Positions 16,172-26,009 are shown, counted from the stretch's first letter. The stretch is 32,016 nt of DNA from Chloroflexota bacterium (GCA_030609055.1 JAUWCZ010000018.1:1-32016); one strand, 5' to 3'. A program made the numbers and translations. Notes: generated from the sequence alone by a model not told the origin.

Positions 16172-16819
16172 TTACCTTTCTCTATTTTTTATCCGCAAGT
16201 ATACACCACCAAAGATAAAGACCACAAATACTAGGATCCCACTGATCAAAAGGATCCTGTAGAGAACCATCGACTCCAGAACTGCGGGATTATCGGGTAA
16301 CGGTGTGGGAGTTTTAGTAGGATAAGTCCGTATTGTAGGCATAGGGGTCGACAGCTCCGCATCCCGGATTTCCTCCGGGGCGGGAGTTGAGGTTTCCACA
16401 GCTGTATTATTCCGGATCCTCAAATTCGGAATCAATTCAAAAATAGTTGCCCTACCTTCATAATCCGCAATCACGCGGAGATGATAATTTCCATCTGTAA
16501 TCTGTGTGGTATCCCATTCCACTGTGAAAGAAGTCTGGGAACTCTCCTCCACCTCAGGGATGATATCGGCGATAAAAAACCAGGTCTCTGCACCCTCCCC
16601 GGCATAGCTGAAAGATAGTTTACCGGAGATCAATCCTTCTCCTCTGATCTTTCCTTCAATGAGTTCTACTCCCTGAAGTGGCTGTCCTTCTCTAGGGTTC
16701 TGAATAAAGATACTGGGAGAAATAGTAGGAGCCAGCGCAGCTGCCGGCTGAACCCGCTGGAAAATGCTCAGAACCAGAAGCGGACCAGATATTAAGAAGA
16801 AAAAGGACATTCTTTTCAC
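16172..16819 (-). CDS. Exported, C-terminally membrane-anchored protein of unknown function (Ig-like)
   Basis: A 215-residue protein that I cannot assign. I place the start at GTG 16819, giving a basic n-region (M)KRM before the hydrophobic SFFFLISGPLLVLSIF signal peptide; ATG at 16810 is the alternative. The ORF-track start 49 codons upstream runs through the promoter and is rejected. Residues 30-125 look like a beta-sandwich (IFIQNPREGQPLQGVELIEGKI, FTVEWDTTQITDGNYHLRVIADYEG), the pattern of Ig-like or fibronectin-type surface domains. A Thr/Pro linker (TPTPLPDNP) follows, then one membrane span (ILLISGILVFVVFIFGGVYL) and basic RIKNRER at the cytoplasmic end. It is the first gene of the unit with pth and mfd. 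Confidence 0.75.
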   Translation of the reverse strand: MKRMSFFFLISGPLLVLSIFQRVQPAAALAPTISPSIFIQNPREGQPLQGVELIEGKIRGEGLISGKLSFSYAGEGAETWFFIADIIPEVEESSQTSFTVEWDTTQITDGNYHLRVIADYEGRATIFELIPNLRIRNNTAVETSTPAPEEIRDAELSTPMPTIRTYPTKTPTPLPDNPAVLESMVLYRILLISGILVFVVFIFGGVYLRIKNRER

Positions 16820-16826
16820 GACCTTG

Positions 16827-16855
16827 AGTGTAGCATGGTGATGTTCGCTGGTCAA
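16827..16855 (-). promoter_or_regulatory. Promoter of the anchored-protein/pth/mfd unit
   Basis: On the minus strand TTGACC (16855-16850) and TACACT (16832-16827) are 17 bases apart, with TGC before the -10 box forming an extended -10. Transcription would begin near 16820, essentially at the GTG start codon (16819). Confidence 0.65.
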
Positions 16856-17136
16856 ATGTCCTGTGAGGGAGTAAGTAGTAGTAAGTAAGTAGCAACTAGA
16901 TATTGGATGTCTTTGAGTAGAGCGGAGAACAGCTTTCAGACCCTTCGGTCCACTCTCACGGCTCATTCAGTAGGGGTCCCTCGACTTCACTTTGAACAGG
17001 TCTGACATCTCATCAAAAATTCCCTAATATTGCATAAGATTCAAGGCTCCAAGGGAATGGTAGACACTCCCAGAAGACTAGTTATCGATTTTGTGAGGGA
17101 GAGCCCCTGAATATGATTATATTGAAAAAGATATGG
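16856..17136. other. Intergenic stretch without a gene, with a short TAAGTAG repeat
   Basis: Together with the flanking promoters this is a gap of about 360 bases between divergent genes. It holds GTAAGTAGTAGTAAGTAAGTAG (16870-16893), an irregular short tandem repeat, and a G-poor stretch around 16960-17010 with no open frame of note. I see no RNA gene in it. Confidence 0.4.
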
Positions 17137-17142
17137 TAAACT
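17134..17142 (+). promoter_or_regulatory. Possible extended -10 promoter of the Roadblock gene
   Basis: TGGTAAACT matches the TGn-TAnnnT extended -10 pattern, with no good -35 box. Transcription would begin near 17149, about 35 bases before the ATG. Confidence 0.35.
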
Positions 17143-17183
17143 CAAGGGAGAGTTAGACCTGCTGTCATCAAGGAGAATCTGAT

Positions 17184-17558
17184 ATGGCCACTTCTAAAGC
17201 TGAAGAAATGGTTAAGCGCCTGAGAGAGATGCAGGCTGCGACACCTGAAATTGAAGCTTCGGCAGTAGTTTCAGTAGATGGACTAACAATCGCCTCAGCG
17301 CTTCCGAAAGATGTTGAGGAGGATCGAGTATCGGCAATGTCGGCCGCCATGCTGAGTTTAGGTGAGCGGATTGCATCAGAACTAAAAAGAGGAAGTTTGG
17401 ACCAGGTTTATATTCACGGCGATGATGGATATGTTATTCTCTCAGCGATCGGCGAAGAAGCTGTATTGACCGCCCTTGCAAAGGAGCGAGCAAAATTAGG
17501 TTTGGTTTTCCTGGAGATGCGACGAGCCGCGGAAGATCTTAGTAAATATGTAGATTGA
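17184..17558 (+). CDS. Roadblock/LC7 domain protein
   Basis: A 124-residue cytoplasmic single-domain protein. The pattern IEASAVVSVDGLTIASALP, then SAMSAAMLSLGERIASELKRG, YIHGDDGYVILSAIGEEAVLTALAKERAKLGLVFLEMRRAAEDL is the Roadblock/LC7 fold. In bacteria such proteins bind Ras-like GTPases of the MglA group as regulators or GTPase-activating partners. No GTPase gene is in this window, so the partner, if any, is elsewhere. AAGGAG lies ahead of the ATG. A GC-rich hairpin separates it from pyrG. Confidence 0.9.
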   Translation: MATSKAEEMVKRLREMQAATPEIEASAVVSVDGLTIASALPKDVEEDRVSAMSAAMLSLGERIASELKRGSLDQVYIHGDDGYVILSAIGEEAVLTALAKERAKLGLVFLEMRRAAEDLSKYVD

Positions 17559-17589
17559 TGAATAAATCACTAAACGTAGATAATTTCGC

Positions 17590-17625
17590 GGGGAGGTCTG
17601 GAGTCCAAGTCCTCCCCTCTTCATT
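17590..17625 (+). terminator. Hairpin between the Roadblock gene and pyrG (terminator or attenuator)
   Basis: GGGGAGG (17590-17596) and CCTCCCC (17611-17617) form a strong 7-bp stem with a small inner TGG/CCA extension. TCTTCATTT follows, a weak T tract. It may end the Roadblock transcript. It lies about 77 bases before the pyrG ATG, so attenuation of pyrG is also possible. Confidence 0.5.
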
Positions 17626-17693
17626 TATAGAAGAAGAATCCGAGGAAGAGGATCCTAAACATTCATACCAGGGTTTATATTTCGAGGATATAA

Positions 17694-19304
17694 ATGAAAA
17701 CTAAATTTATTTTTCTTACAGGCGGTGTCTTAAGTTCTGTAGGGAAAGGAGTAACTGCTGCGGCATTGGGCAGGTTGCTTACGGAACGGGGATACAAAGT
17801 TGCCATCCAAAAACTAGATCCATATATCAATGTTGATCCAGGCACCATGAGTCCCTACCAGCATGGTGAGGTTTTTGTACTAGATGATGGTGCAGAAACC
17901 GATCTTGATTTGGGCCATTACGAACGATTTATCGATACCAGTTTAAACCAGGTCTGCAATGTTACAACCGGACAAGTATATGAAGAAGTGATCATGCGGG
18001 AAAGACGGGGAGATTATTTGGGCGGAACCATACAAGTCATTCCCCATATCACAGATGTCATCAAACGCAGGATCAGGCTGGTTCCCAAGACCACTGGAGC
18101 GGAAATAGTCCTGGTGGAAGTAGGCGGGACCGTGGGTGATATCGAATCCCTGCCCTTCTTAGAAGCCTTCCGGCAAATGAGAGGTGATCTTGGTAAGAAA
18201 AACAGTTTCTATATCCACGTCACCTGGCTGCCTTTTATCGGTGCCACGGGGGAATTAAAAACCAAACCTACCCAGCATTCCGTCCGGGAACTGAGGTCAA
18301 TCGGTATCTCTCCTGATATGATTATCGCCCGCTCGGACCATCCGGTTCCTGAAGAGCTGCGGGACAAAATCGCCCTTTTCTGTGATGTGGATTTACAGGC
18401 CGTTGTGCCCATGGAAACTACAGATATCCTCTATAACATCCCTTTGATTCTGGAAGATGCGGCTGTAGGTGAGTTCATCTCCGATAGAATGAAATTAAAG
18501 AAACGCCAGGATCCCGACTGGAAATCCTGGAGAAAAATGGTCACTGCGATGCGGGAACAAAAACCAACTGTCAATGTGGCTTTAGTAGGCAAATATGTCG
18601 AACTTCAGGATGCGTACATGAGTGTTCGCGAAGCGCTGCAGCATGCTGGGACGGAAAATGGTGTGGAAGTAAAGATCACCTGGATCCACTCATCAAAACT
18701 GGAAAAAGACAAGGAGCTCTCTCTTCTAGAGGCTGTGGATGGAATTGTAGTGCCAGGCGGTTTTGGCGAACGGGGGATCGAGGGGAAAATAAACGCCATC
18801 CGATATGCACGGATTCAACAAGTACCCTACCTGGGGTTGTGCCTAGGAATGCAGGTAATGGTAATTGAGCTTGCCAGATATCACTTTGGTGAGGAAGGGG
18901 CCAACTCAACTGAATTTAATCCCTCTACTCCCCATCCTGTGATTGATTTAATGCCTGATCAGCGAGATATAACAGACAAAGGCGGGACTATGCGTCTCGG
19001 ATTGTATCCCTGTCAGTTACAATCAGGTACCATCGCTGCCGAAGCATATCAGGAAGACTTAGTTCAGGAACGGCACAGGCACCGATTTGAATTCAACAAT
19101 GCCTACAGGGATGAATTAAGCAAAGCAGGTATGGTCTTTTCTGGTTTATCCCCGGACGGCAACCTGGTTGAAATTGCTGAATTGAAGGACCATCCATTTA
19201 TGCTCGGAACGCAATTTCATCCGGAATTTTTATCCAGGCCCTACCGAGCTCATCCGCTCTTTGCATCTTTTATTAAAGCGGTTATAAAACATGCTGGAAG
19301 ATAA
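17694..19304 (+). CDS. pyrG: CTP synthase
   Basis: A 536-residue cytoplasmic enzyme that aminates UTP to CTP with ATP and glutamine. The N-terminal synthase domain begins MKTKFIFLTGGVLSSVGKGVTAAALGRLL with the P-loop-like SSVGKGV, then KLDPYINVDPGTMSPYQHGEVFVLDDGAETDLDLGHYERF and EVGGTVGDIES. The C-terminal class-I glutaminase domain (from about 285) has GGFGERGIEG, the nucleophile Cys in YLGLCLGMQ and the catalytic His-Glu in GTQFHPEF. Length is usual. GAGGA sits six bases before the ATG. eno follows after about 90 bases. Confidence 0.98.
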   Translation: MKTKFIFLTGGVLSSVGKGVTAAALGRLLTERGYKVAIQKLDPYINVDPGTMSPYQHGEVFVLDDGAETDLDLGHYERFIDTSLNQVCNVTTGQVYEEVIMRERRGDYLGGTIQVIPHITDVIKRRIRLVPKTTGAEIVLVEVGGTVGDIESLPFLEAFRQMRGDLGKKNSFYIHVTWLPFIGATGELKTKPTQHSVRELRSIGISPDMIIARSDHPVPEELRDKIALFCDVDLQAVVPMETTDILYNIPLILEDAAVGEFISDRMKLKKRQDPDWKSWRKMVTAMREQKPTVNVALVGKYVELQDAYMSVREALQHAGTENGVEVKITWIHSSKLEKDKELSLLEAVDGIVVPGGFGERGIEGKINAIRYARIQQVPYLGLCLGMQVMVIELARYHFGEEGANSTEFNPSTPHPVIDLMPDQRDITDKGGTMRLGLYPCQLQSGTIAAEAYQEDLVQERHRHRFEFNNAYRDELSKAGMVFSGLSPDGNLVEIAELKDHPFMLGTQFHPEFLSRPYRAHPLFASFIKAVIKHAGR

Positions 19305-19369
19305 ACACTAAGCCGATCTTGTGGTATTTATTAATCCCTTCTGATAGACTAAAATAGGCGGCGGAATAA

Positions 19370-20683
<1,314 letters not shown>

Positions 20684-20702
20684 GACTACTTGGAATATAA
20701 GC

Positions 20703-20742
20703 GAGACGGATTCCTCCCAGGAGTCCGTCTCCTTGTCTTTAA
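20703..20742 (+). terminator. Rho-independent terminator after eno
   Basis: GAGACGGA-T-TCCT and AGGA-G-TCCGTCTC form a stem of about 13 bp with a CCC loop, followed by CTTGTCTTTAATT. It starts 19 bases after the eno stop. Confidence 0.85.
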
Positions 20743-20743
20743 T

Positions 20744-20778
20744 TAATAAGATCCCTAATCCTGAGAGGATTAGGGATC
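20744..20778 (-). terminator. Terminator-like hairpin after the zinc-ribbon protein gene
   Basis: GATCCCTAATCC and GGATTAGGGATC form a perfect 12-bp stem with a 5-base loop. On the minus strand TTATTAATTAAAG follows. It pairs with the eno terminator between the two convergent genes. Confidence 0.7.
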
Positions 20779-20790
20779 GTGATATTCTTT

Positions 20791-21345
20791 TTATAACTCG
20801 CTTATCAGGGTCTCATCATCCAGATCATCAAGGTTGTCCAGTTCATCCAATTCTTTGATCTCCACGGATTGGACTGCTTCTTTGACCGAAATGTCCTCTC
20901 TGCGTTTTCCGGGCTCTGGCGTGCCACAATAAGGACATAAACTCCAGGGGAGTTTCATCGGACGATCGCAGGCTTGGCAATTCTTCATCAGCTTGGTGTG
21001 ACAGTTTGGACATACGATCCAGTCTTCCGCTGTATGCCGGCCGCAGCCGGGGCAGGCTGAGCGTTCCTCAATGGCTTGGAGTAGGGCTTCTTCTTCCAGC
21101 ATATGCTGGTATTCCTCTTCCATGGTTTGGGGCGGACGCAAAATCAAATAAACCACCAGCCCGGGTAAAAAAAGGACTGCCACTACCAGGACCGCCAGGA
21201 TCCTCACCAAGAGATCTTTTGCCCTGGAGCGGATATCCCGGTAGGTCCAGACCAGCAGGCTGAGCCATAAAGCGGCCAGAAATGCCCCTCCCCAAGCGGC
21301 GGCGATTAAAAGAAAATTATTAAGAGATGAAGAATCAAATATCAT
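20791..21345 (-). CDS. Membrane-anchored double zinc-ribbon protein with acidic tail
   Basis: A 184-residue protein. Two N-terminal membrane spans (NNFLLIAAAWGGAFLAALWLSLLVW and VRILAVLVVAVLFLPGLVVYLIL) are followed by a cytoplasmic helix (EEEYQHMLEEEALLQAIEER) and a double zinc ribbon with four CxxC pairs: CPGC, CPNC, CQAC and CPYC, spaced about 10 residues within each ribbon. The C-terminus is an acidic repeat, KELDELDNLDDLDD. Such proteins recur in Chloroflexota; the function is unknown. GGAGA precedes the ATG, and a TATAAT box lies about 20 bases upstream. It is divergent from radC. Confidence 0.85.
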   Translation of the reverse strand: MIFDSSSLNNFLLIAAAWGGAFLAALWLSLLVWTYRDIRSRAKDLLVRILAVLVVAVLFLPGLVVYLILRPPQTMEEEYQHMLEEEALLQAIEERSACPGCGRHTAEDWIVCPNCHTKLMKNCQACDRPMKLPWSLCPYCGTPEPGKRREDISVKEAVQSVEIKELDELDNLDDLDDETLISEL

Positions 21346-21365
21346 CCAATTTCTCCTCGACCAGG

Positions 21366-21371
21366 ATTATA
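21366..21371 (-). promoter_or_regulatory. -10 box of the zinc-ribbon protein gene
   Basis: TATAAT on the minus strand, 20 bases before the ATG at 21345, without a clear -35 box. Transcription near 21359 leaves a leader of about 14 bases holding the SD. Confidence 0.45.
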
Positions 21372-21428
21372 CCTTATTTCATTATTTCACATATCAGGGG
21401 GCCTCTCCAGCGCGAAAACTGAATCCGC

Positions 21429-21457
21429 TTGCCCTTTCCAGTTTTCTCCGGTATAAC
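21429..21457 (+). promoter_or_regulatory. Promoter of radC
   Basis: TTGCCC (21429-21434) and TATAAC (21452-21457) are 17 bases apart. Transcription would begin near 21464, which rules out the ORF-track start at 21429 (that TTG is part of the -35 box). Confidence 0.6.
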
Positions 21458-21491
21458 AGGGGAAAGTGGGGTTATTTATAAGGAGGATGAA

Positions 21492-22199
21492 ATGGAGCGG
21501 GGATTACCATCCTATCGAATCAAAGACCTGGATCACAACGAAAGACCAAGAGAACGGTTGGCTAAAATGGGCGCGCATGTCCTGAGTACAGCTGAGTTAT
21601 TGGCTATTCTGCTGCGGGTAGGCGTGGAAGGGGAAAACGCGATTCAGGTAGGCCAGCGCCTGCTGAAAGATTTTGACGGCTTAGGTGGATTACAGAGGGC
21701 AACCTATCCTGAAATCTGCGCCCAGCATGGAATTGGAGAAGCAAAAGCAGCTCAAATCAAAGCAGCCATTGACCTTGGAAGACGGCTTTCCGCGCAGTCG
21801 CCAGAGGATCGACCGATCATTCACAGCCCGGAAGATGCTGCTGACCTGGTACAGTACGAAATGAGCTCCTTGGAACAGGAGCATCTCCGGGTGATCCTGT
21901 TGAATACCAGAAACCATGTCCTGGCCATCAGAACTATCTACCAGGGTTCCTTGAACTCATCTCAGGTTAGGATAGGTGAATTGTTTAAACCTGCCATTAG
22001 GGAAAACGCGGCCGCAATCATTGTTATTCATAATCACCCCAGTGGAGATCCATCCCCCAGCCCAGATGACGTAGCGATCACCCGGGCAATCATAGAAGCC
22101 GGAAAGTTATTGGATATCCAGGTGTTGGATCACCTGATTATCGGACAAGGTCGATTTGTCTCTTTAAACAGAAGGGGATTGGGGTTTACAGAAGATTAA
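21492..22199 (+). CDS. radC: RadC family JAMM-domain protein
   Basis: 235 residues. The start [23 protein letters not shown] has GGAGG five bases ahead and fits the RadC N-terminus. A helix-hairpin-helix-like segment ([30 protein letters not shown], about 65-95) precedes the MPN+/JAMM metalloprotease-like domain. That domain shows [48 protein letters not shown] with the His-x-His and Asp zinc ligands, and LDHLIIG. Although named for DNA repair, the biochemical role of RadC proteins is unsettled. The stop codon overlaps the convergent acylphosphatase stop by 4 bases. Confidence 0.95.
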   Translation: MERGLPSYRIKDLDHNERPRERLAKMGAHVLSTAELLAILLRVGVEGENAIQVGQRLLKDFDGLGGLQRATYPEICAQHGIGEAKAAQIKAAIDLGRRLSAQSPEDRPIIHSPEDAADLVQYEMSSLEQEHLRVILLNTRNHVLAIRTIYQGSLNSSQVRIGELFKPAIRENAAAIIVIHNHPSGDPSPSPDDVAITRAIIEAGKLLDIQVLDHLIIGQGRFVSLNRRGLGFTED

Positions 22200-22489
22200 A
22201 GGGTAGTTCTGACTGAAAAACCGTGATACTCTCCAGTCCCTTCCAACCATTCCTCACGGACTGCGCTGACAACGGATGATCTTGATCCTCTCTGTAAAAC
22301 ATGTACTAATTGGATCAGTTTATCTCTTTCCCCCTCGGCAATCACCTCGACGGATCCATCAAGACGATTTCTCACCCAGCCTGTAAGTCCCAGATCACCG
22401 GCTTCTCCTATGACAAAATACCGGAATCCGACGCCTTGCACCCGACCCTCTACCCGGGCATGCACCCGATAATTCTGTCTCTCATTCAT
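22196..22489 (-). CDS. Acylphosphatase
   Basis: A 97-residue single-domain enzyme hydrolysing acyl phosphates such as carbamoyl phosphate and 1,3-bisphosphoglycerate. The signature [27 protein letters not shown] carries the catalytic Arg (FRY) and Asn (VRN). The start [10 protein letters not shown] is chosen because its ATG overlaps the upstream gene's TGA (ATGA), which implies translational coupling. It is the last gene of the cluster that runs down from the decarboxylase. Confidence 0.95.
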   Translation of the reverse strand: MNERQNYRVHARVEGRVQGVGFRYFVIGEAGDLGLTGWVRNRLDGSVEVIAEGERDKLIQLVHVLQRGSRSSVVSAVREEWLEGTGEYHGFSVRTTL

Positions 22490-23697
22490 CGATTGGTATC
22501 CCATTCCTGTTCAAGCTGGTTTCCCTGATATTTACTGATGATAAAAATCCCCAGTAATACTAACAAGATAAACAGAACCCCACTAAGAATATAGATATAC
22601 ATCAGGTATTTTCCTCTGGAAAAAACATCCCGCTTCCATTCTTTTTCAAGCTCCTCAAGAGTTGTTCCCAGAGAAATTTCCACACCACGTTCACAGCTAA
22701 CCCCCTGATCATAGGCATAAATCATCGCCTGAATACCTGTCACACCGTATTCCCGTTGAATGTAATCCAGTAATGAATCCGCTTGGGCATAAGAAAGCAG
22801 AGCCAGATCCGGATCAGCAGGGAAGGCTAGGCAAAGATGGGAAAACGGGATCAATCCCCTCTCTCCATAAGCTCTTTCCAGGATCAGGGGGTAATCCGGA
22901 TGGGAATAGAATTCCATCCGGGATGCAATACCTTCCTTAAACCAGGCTGGAAGATACTTGTATTCATCCCCCATAAATCTATAAAGCAGGATGTGGGTGA
23001 TTTCATGCGGAATCAAACGCTGGATCTCAAGGGATTGGTCAACCCCGGGTGGCAGGGAAACTACAACCGACCCCAACTCAGGATCCGCGTGTCCTCCTAC
23101 CCAAGTCTGACCTATGCTGGTCAGGGTGGACTGTAATTCCTCATCTGAGCTGTAAACAAGAATATCTATAGGTTGATCACTAGCGGGCTGTTGGAGCAGC
23201 TCCAATACTCGATCATATCCGTTGTTGGCAGCGTCCAGGACTCCCTGTGCCAGAGTGATCTCTCCCTCATACCAGTAAATCATAAAGGGCTCTTCGATCA
23301 GTTCCTGCCAGTTAAAACGGTTATCCAGATAAGTAAAGGAATATGTGGGCGTCTCAACCTGATCCCCATTTTCCAGAATGATGAGATAGCTATAGGTAAT
23401 AGATGAAAATGCTGGTAATGGTCTTTGGGCTAGATCATATACAAACTGGGCTTGGCCCGGCGAGATAATCAACACCTGACCGATAAAACCAGGGATTCCG
23501 GGGGCTTGAAGGACCAGATTAATCTCGCTGACTGGGATTTCGCTTTGGAGCCAGATTTGGAAGACAATTTCCTCCCCAAAAGTGTACTCCATTTCTTCTG
23601 ACAACACCTCCACCTCCCCATCTGCCAGGACAGGCGGGGGGACTGAACAGATCAAGAGTAGAAATAAGAGAATAAGAAAGTAGAGAGGTTTTTTCAT
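22486..23697 (-). CDS. Secreted, membrane-anchored MA-clan zinc metallopeptidase-like protein
   Basis: A 403-residue protein. Residues 1-25 are a signal peptide (MKKPLYFLILLFLLLICSVPPPVLA). A beta-rich segment of about 130 residues follows, then a peptidase MA-like domain: RLIPHEITHILLYRF carries HExxH near residue 230, and LPAWFKEGIASRMEFY supplies the downstream Glu ligand typical of gluzincins. A membrane span (YLMYIYILSGVLFILLVLLGIFII, about 365-390) and a short charged tail end the protein, so the catalytic domain faces outside. No substrate is known. The stop overlaps the acylphosphatase start; the HEAT-repeat gene ends 67 bases upstream. Confidence 0.87.
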   Translation of the reverse strand: MKKPLYFLILLFLLLICSVPPPVLADGEVEVLSEEMEYTFGEEIVFQIWLQSEIPVSEINLVLQAPGIPGFIGQVLIISPGQAQFVYDLAQRPLPAFSSITYSYLIILENGDQVETPTYSFTYLDNRFNWQELIEEPFMIYWYEGEITLAQGVLDAANNGYDRVLELLQQPASDQPIDILVYSSDEELQSTLTSIGQTWVGGHADPELGSVVVSLPPGVDQSLEIQRLIPHEITHILLYRFMGDEYKYLPAWFKEGIASRMEFYSHPDYPLILERAYGERGLIPFSHLCLAFPADPDLALLSYAQADSLLDYIQREYGVTGIQAMIYAYDQGVSCERGVEISLGTTLEELEKEWKRDVFSRGKYLMYIYILSGVLFILLVLLGIFIISKYQGNQLEQEWDTNR

Positions 23698-23764
23698 GGA
23701 TGCAGATACAGGGTTGATTAATATTAACAGTGGTCAGCTGTTTTGAATTTGTAATAGATTTCGC

Positions 23765-24871
23765 TTATTCCATCCATAGATCATCATCCAGCTTAAGATC
23801 ATCCCGATCATAATCGAATCCATCCTGATCAAGGTCAAATCCATCCTGACTATAATCCAATTTATCCCGATCATAATCAATATCATCCAGGTCATACTCA
23901 TCCTGATCAGTAAATGGAAGATCAAACATAGCCAGATTTAGACCATCCTCCAGGAAATCCAGTCGTTCCAGAGCTTGCTGGATAAGTTCAGCTTCGTCCT
24001 CACTCACATCATCCTCGAGAAGTTGATGGATTGCCGGACCTGCTTCCTCGCCACCAATTTGGGACAGGGACCAGATGGCTGCGCCCCGGATTTCAGGGAG
24101 ATCATCCAGTAAATCCAGAATAACTGGTACTGCGTCTTCAATGGTTAACTCCCCACAGGCGCGGACGGCTTCCAGCCGGACTTTGGGAGAAGTATGCTGA
24201 AGTTTGTCACAAACCAGTTCGCCGTAGTGATGATCAAGGGATCGGCCCATGGCGAATACTGCACTGGAGATCCAATCCTCAAGGTCACTTTTATAAGCAT
24301 TAAGAATATGCTCCTGGACTTCCGGGCGGGAGGAATAACTGATGGCTTCCAGAGCCCGCTGTTGAATCTGGTGAGGCTGGTCGCTTTCCAGAATTCCCAA
24401 GAGTTTATCTTCTATTTGCTCTTTCTCCACAGGGTTGATTTTGTCCATTTCTCCCCGGAAGATATACTTACCCAGAACGGATGCTGTCACCGCCCGGACA
24501 TCTATAAACTCTTCCTCGTCCAAGACAGATAAAAAGAAGGGGATCAAGTCATCCGTATCAAACACTTCGATTGCCCGGGTCGCAAAGAATCTCACCTGAT
24601 CATCAGGATCCTTCAGGGCGAACCTGAAAATGGGTTCAAAAGATAGAAGATTATTGGTATCTGTCAGCTGTTCAAGATCCTCAATCAACCCCCTCCTCCG
24701 ATCCACATTAACATCCGACCAGATTCCGGCCAGGTCAGATAGATTCTCCTGGTTGATATCCGATAATCTGTAAAGATTGAGGGGATCAAGAATCTGGTCA
24801 AGGTCCAGCAAAGCTGAAATGATCTCATCAAACGGTAATTCTTCCAGGGGAGATAAGAATTGTTCTTCCAT
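23765..24871 (-). CDS. HEAT-repeat protein with an acidic heptapeptide-repeat tail
   Basis: A 368-residue cytoplasmic alpha-solenoid. HEAT/PBS-lyase-type units are visible from about residue 80: VRFFATRAIEVF, VRAVTASVLGKY, IQQRALEAISYSS, ISSAVFAMGRS, VRLEAVRACGEL, IRGAAIWSLSQIGGEEAGPAI. Such proteins are scaffolds; the partner is unknown. The last 45 residues are a seven-residue repeat (EYDLDDI-DYDRDKL-DYSQDGF-DLDQDGF-DYDRDDL-KLDDDLW), encoded by a 21-base tandem repeat. The ATG overlaps the RseP stop (TGATG), so translation is coupled to the protease. Confidence 0.88.
   Translation of the reverse strand: MEEQFLSPLEELPFDEIISALLDLDQILDPLNLYRLSDINQENLSDLAGIWSDVNVDRRRGLIEDLEQLTDTNNLLSFEPIFRFALKDPDDQVRFFATRAIEVFDTDDLIPFFLSVLDEEEFIDVRAVTASVLGKYIFRGEMDKINPVEKEQIEDKLLGILESDQPHQIQQRALEAISYSSRPEVQEHILNAYKSDLEDWISSAVFAMGRSLDHHYGELVCDKLQHTSPKVRLEAVRACGELTIEDAVPVILDLLDDLPEIRGAAIWSLSQIGGEEAGPAIHQLLEDDVSEDEAELIQQALERLDFLEDGLNLAMFDLPFTDQDEYDLDDIDYDRDKLDYSQDGFDLDQDGFDYDRDDLKLDDDLWME
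23768..23898 (-). repeat. 21-base tandem repeat coding for acidic heptapeptides
   Basis: About six degenerate 21-base units such as ATCATCCCGATCATAATC-like blocks (plus strand reading) encode the Asp-rich heptads at the C-terminus of the HEAT-repeat protein. The periodicity is visible in both DNA and protein. Confidence 0.7.
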
Positions 24872-25926
24872 CAGGGCAATTGAATAGGTGATGTGAAATC
24901 CAAGATATTAAAGTAGATTAACAACAGCACAACACTGATAAAACCCACCGCATTAACAATATTTTGTACCTGCTGGGACACTCTTTTACCAATTATCAAT
25001 TCTGGCAGGACAAATAAGATCCTTCCTCCGTCCAGCGCAGGGATTGGAAGCAGGTTTAAGACTCCCAGAGATACCGTGATTGAGATCATAAACAGCAGCA
25101 CATTTATGGTCGATGAAGTCCCGGGTAAAAGCTGCTGGTCCTTGGCGCCTGCATAGATATCATACATGCCCTTGTAGCCCACGGGTCGGCCAACTTCCTC
25201 GGCTGATCCTTGTATATAGGCAGCAGGCAATCTTAATACGGCAATGCTATGCTGGACAGTTGCAGAGATACTCAACGGCAGCGCCTGGAACCAATTGATA
25301 TCTCTTACCGGGCTAGTCATAACAATACCAATTGCACCTTCATTTTCCGGCGGATTAACTCTTGGTATCAGCAATATCTGGTCAATCTTCTCATGCCGTT
25401 GGTATTCAATCAGGATTTCTTCACCCAGGTTGGCATAGATTTCATCCCTCAGCTCCTCATAACTTTCCACCTCGTTATCATTAATACTGAGGAGAAGATC
25501 ACCGGGAAGAAGACCAGCTTGTTGGGCGGGCGAATTCTGAATGACTTCCTGTACCTCGATTATTGACATATCAGGAATGCCAAGTTGGCTGATTATAATT
25601 CCATAAATAGCAACAGCTGCTAGTAAATTCATAAACGGTCCCGCCAGGTACACACCAATTCGCACCAGGGGTTTAGCTGCTGCCAATCCGCCTTCAATAT
25701 CAGGTTGACTTTCGCCGAGGGGTTTTACAAAACCTCCCAGGGGAACCCAATTCAGAGTGTATTCCGTGCCTTTGAATTCAAACAGCTTGGTTATTCTCGG
25801 GGGGAATCCAATCCCAAACTCTTCTACTTTCACACCAAATATCTGGGCAGCAATAAAGTGCCCCAGCTCATGCAGAATAATTAGAGCAGCCAGCACACCA
25901 ATAAACTGTAACAGGTTAATTATCAT
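24871..25926 (-). CDS. rseP: RseP-type site-2 protease (M50, with PDZ domain)
   Basis: A 351-residue intramembrane zinc protease. The first span holds HELGH (ALIILHELGHFIAAQIFGVKVEEFGIGFPPRI, about residues 18-22) with the zinc-binding His pair and catalytic Glu. A PDZ domain follows (VIQNSPAQQAGLLPGDLLLSINDNEVESYEEL). The last spans contain LLPIPALDGGRILF, the third zinc ligand motif. The family cleaves anti-sigma factors and residual signal peptides within the membrane. The start at 25926 is preferred over the TTG four codons upstream. It overlaps the HEAT-repeat gene by one base and follows the decarboxylase gene. No dxr, ispG or cdsA neighbours are seen, unlike many genomes. Confidence 0.95.
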   Translation of the reverse strand: MIINLLQFIGVLAALIILHELGHFIAAQIFGVKVEEFGIGFPPRITKLFEFKGTEYTLNWVPLGGFVKPLGESQPDIEGGLAAAKPLVRIGVYLAGPFMNLLAAVAIYGIIISQLGIPDMSIIEVQEVIQNSPAQQAGLLPGDLLLSINDNEVESYEELRDEIYANLGEEILIEYQRHEKIDQILLIPRVNPPENEGAIGIVMTSPVRDINWFQALPLSISATVQHSIAVLRLPAAYIQGSAEEVGRPVGYKGMYDIYAGAKDQQLLPGTSSTINVLLFMISITVSLGVLNLLPIPALDGGRILFVLPELIIGKRVSQQVQNIVNAVGFISVVLLLIYFNILDFTSPIQLP

Positions 25927-26009
25927 AGTATTTTCCAAGATAGGTTTTGCTATCGTTCTGTTTTCTAATCATCGGACATTCGTAATTCAATTGTCCGGGG
26001 TTAAAAAAA

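Noticed and set aside
16870-16893. TAAGTAG short repeats as a CRISPR or attachment site
   Set aside because: Units are irregular and contiguous, with no spacers and no cas or integrase genes nearby.
16820-16966. 49-residue N-terminal extension of the anchored protein
   Set aside because: It is translated from the promoter and intergenic repeat; the hydrophobic signal begins only at 16810-16819.
16980-17010. Dispersed-repeat-like CCCTCGACTTCACTTTGAAC
   Set aside because: It resembles common interspersed bacterial repeats, but only one copy is in the window, so it cannot be supported.
23734-23925. Minus-strand ORF rich in Met and Ile
   Set aside because: It is a frame-shifted reading of the acidic tandem repeat of the HEAT protein.
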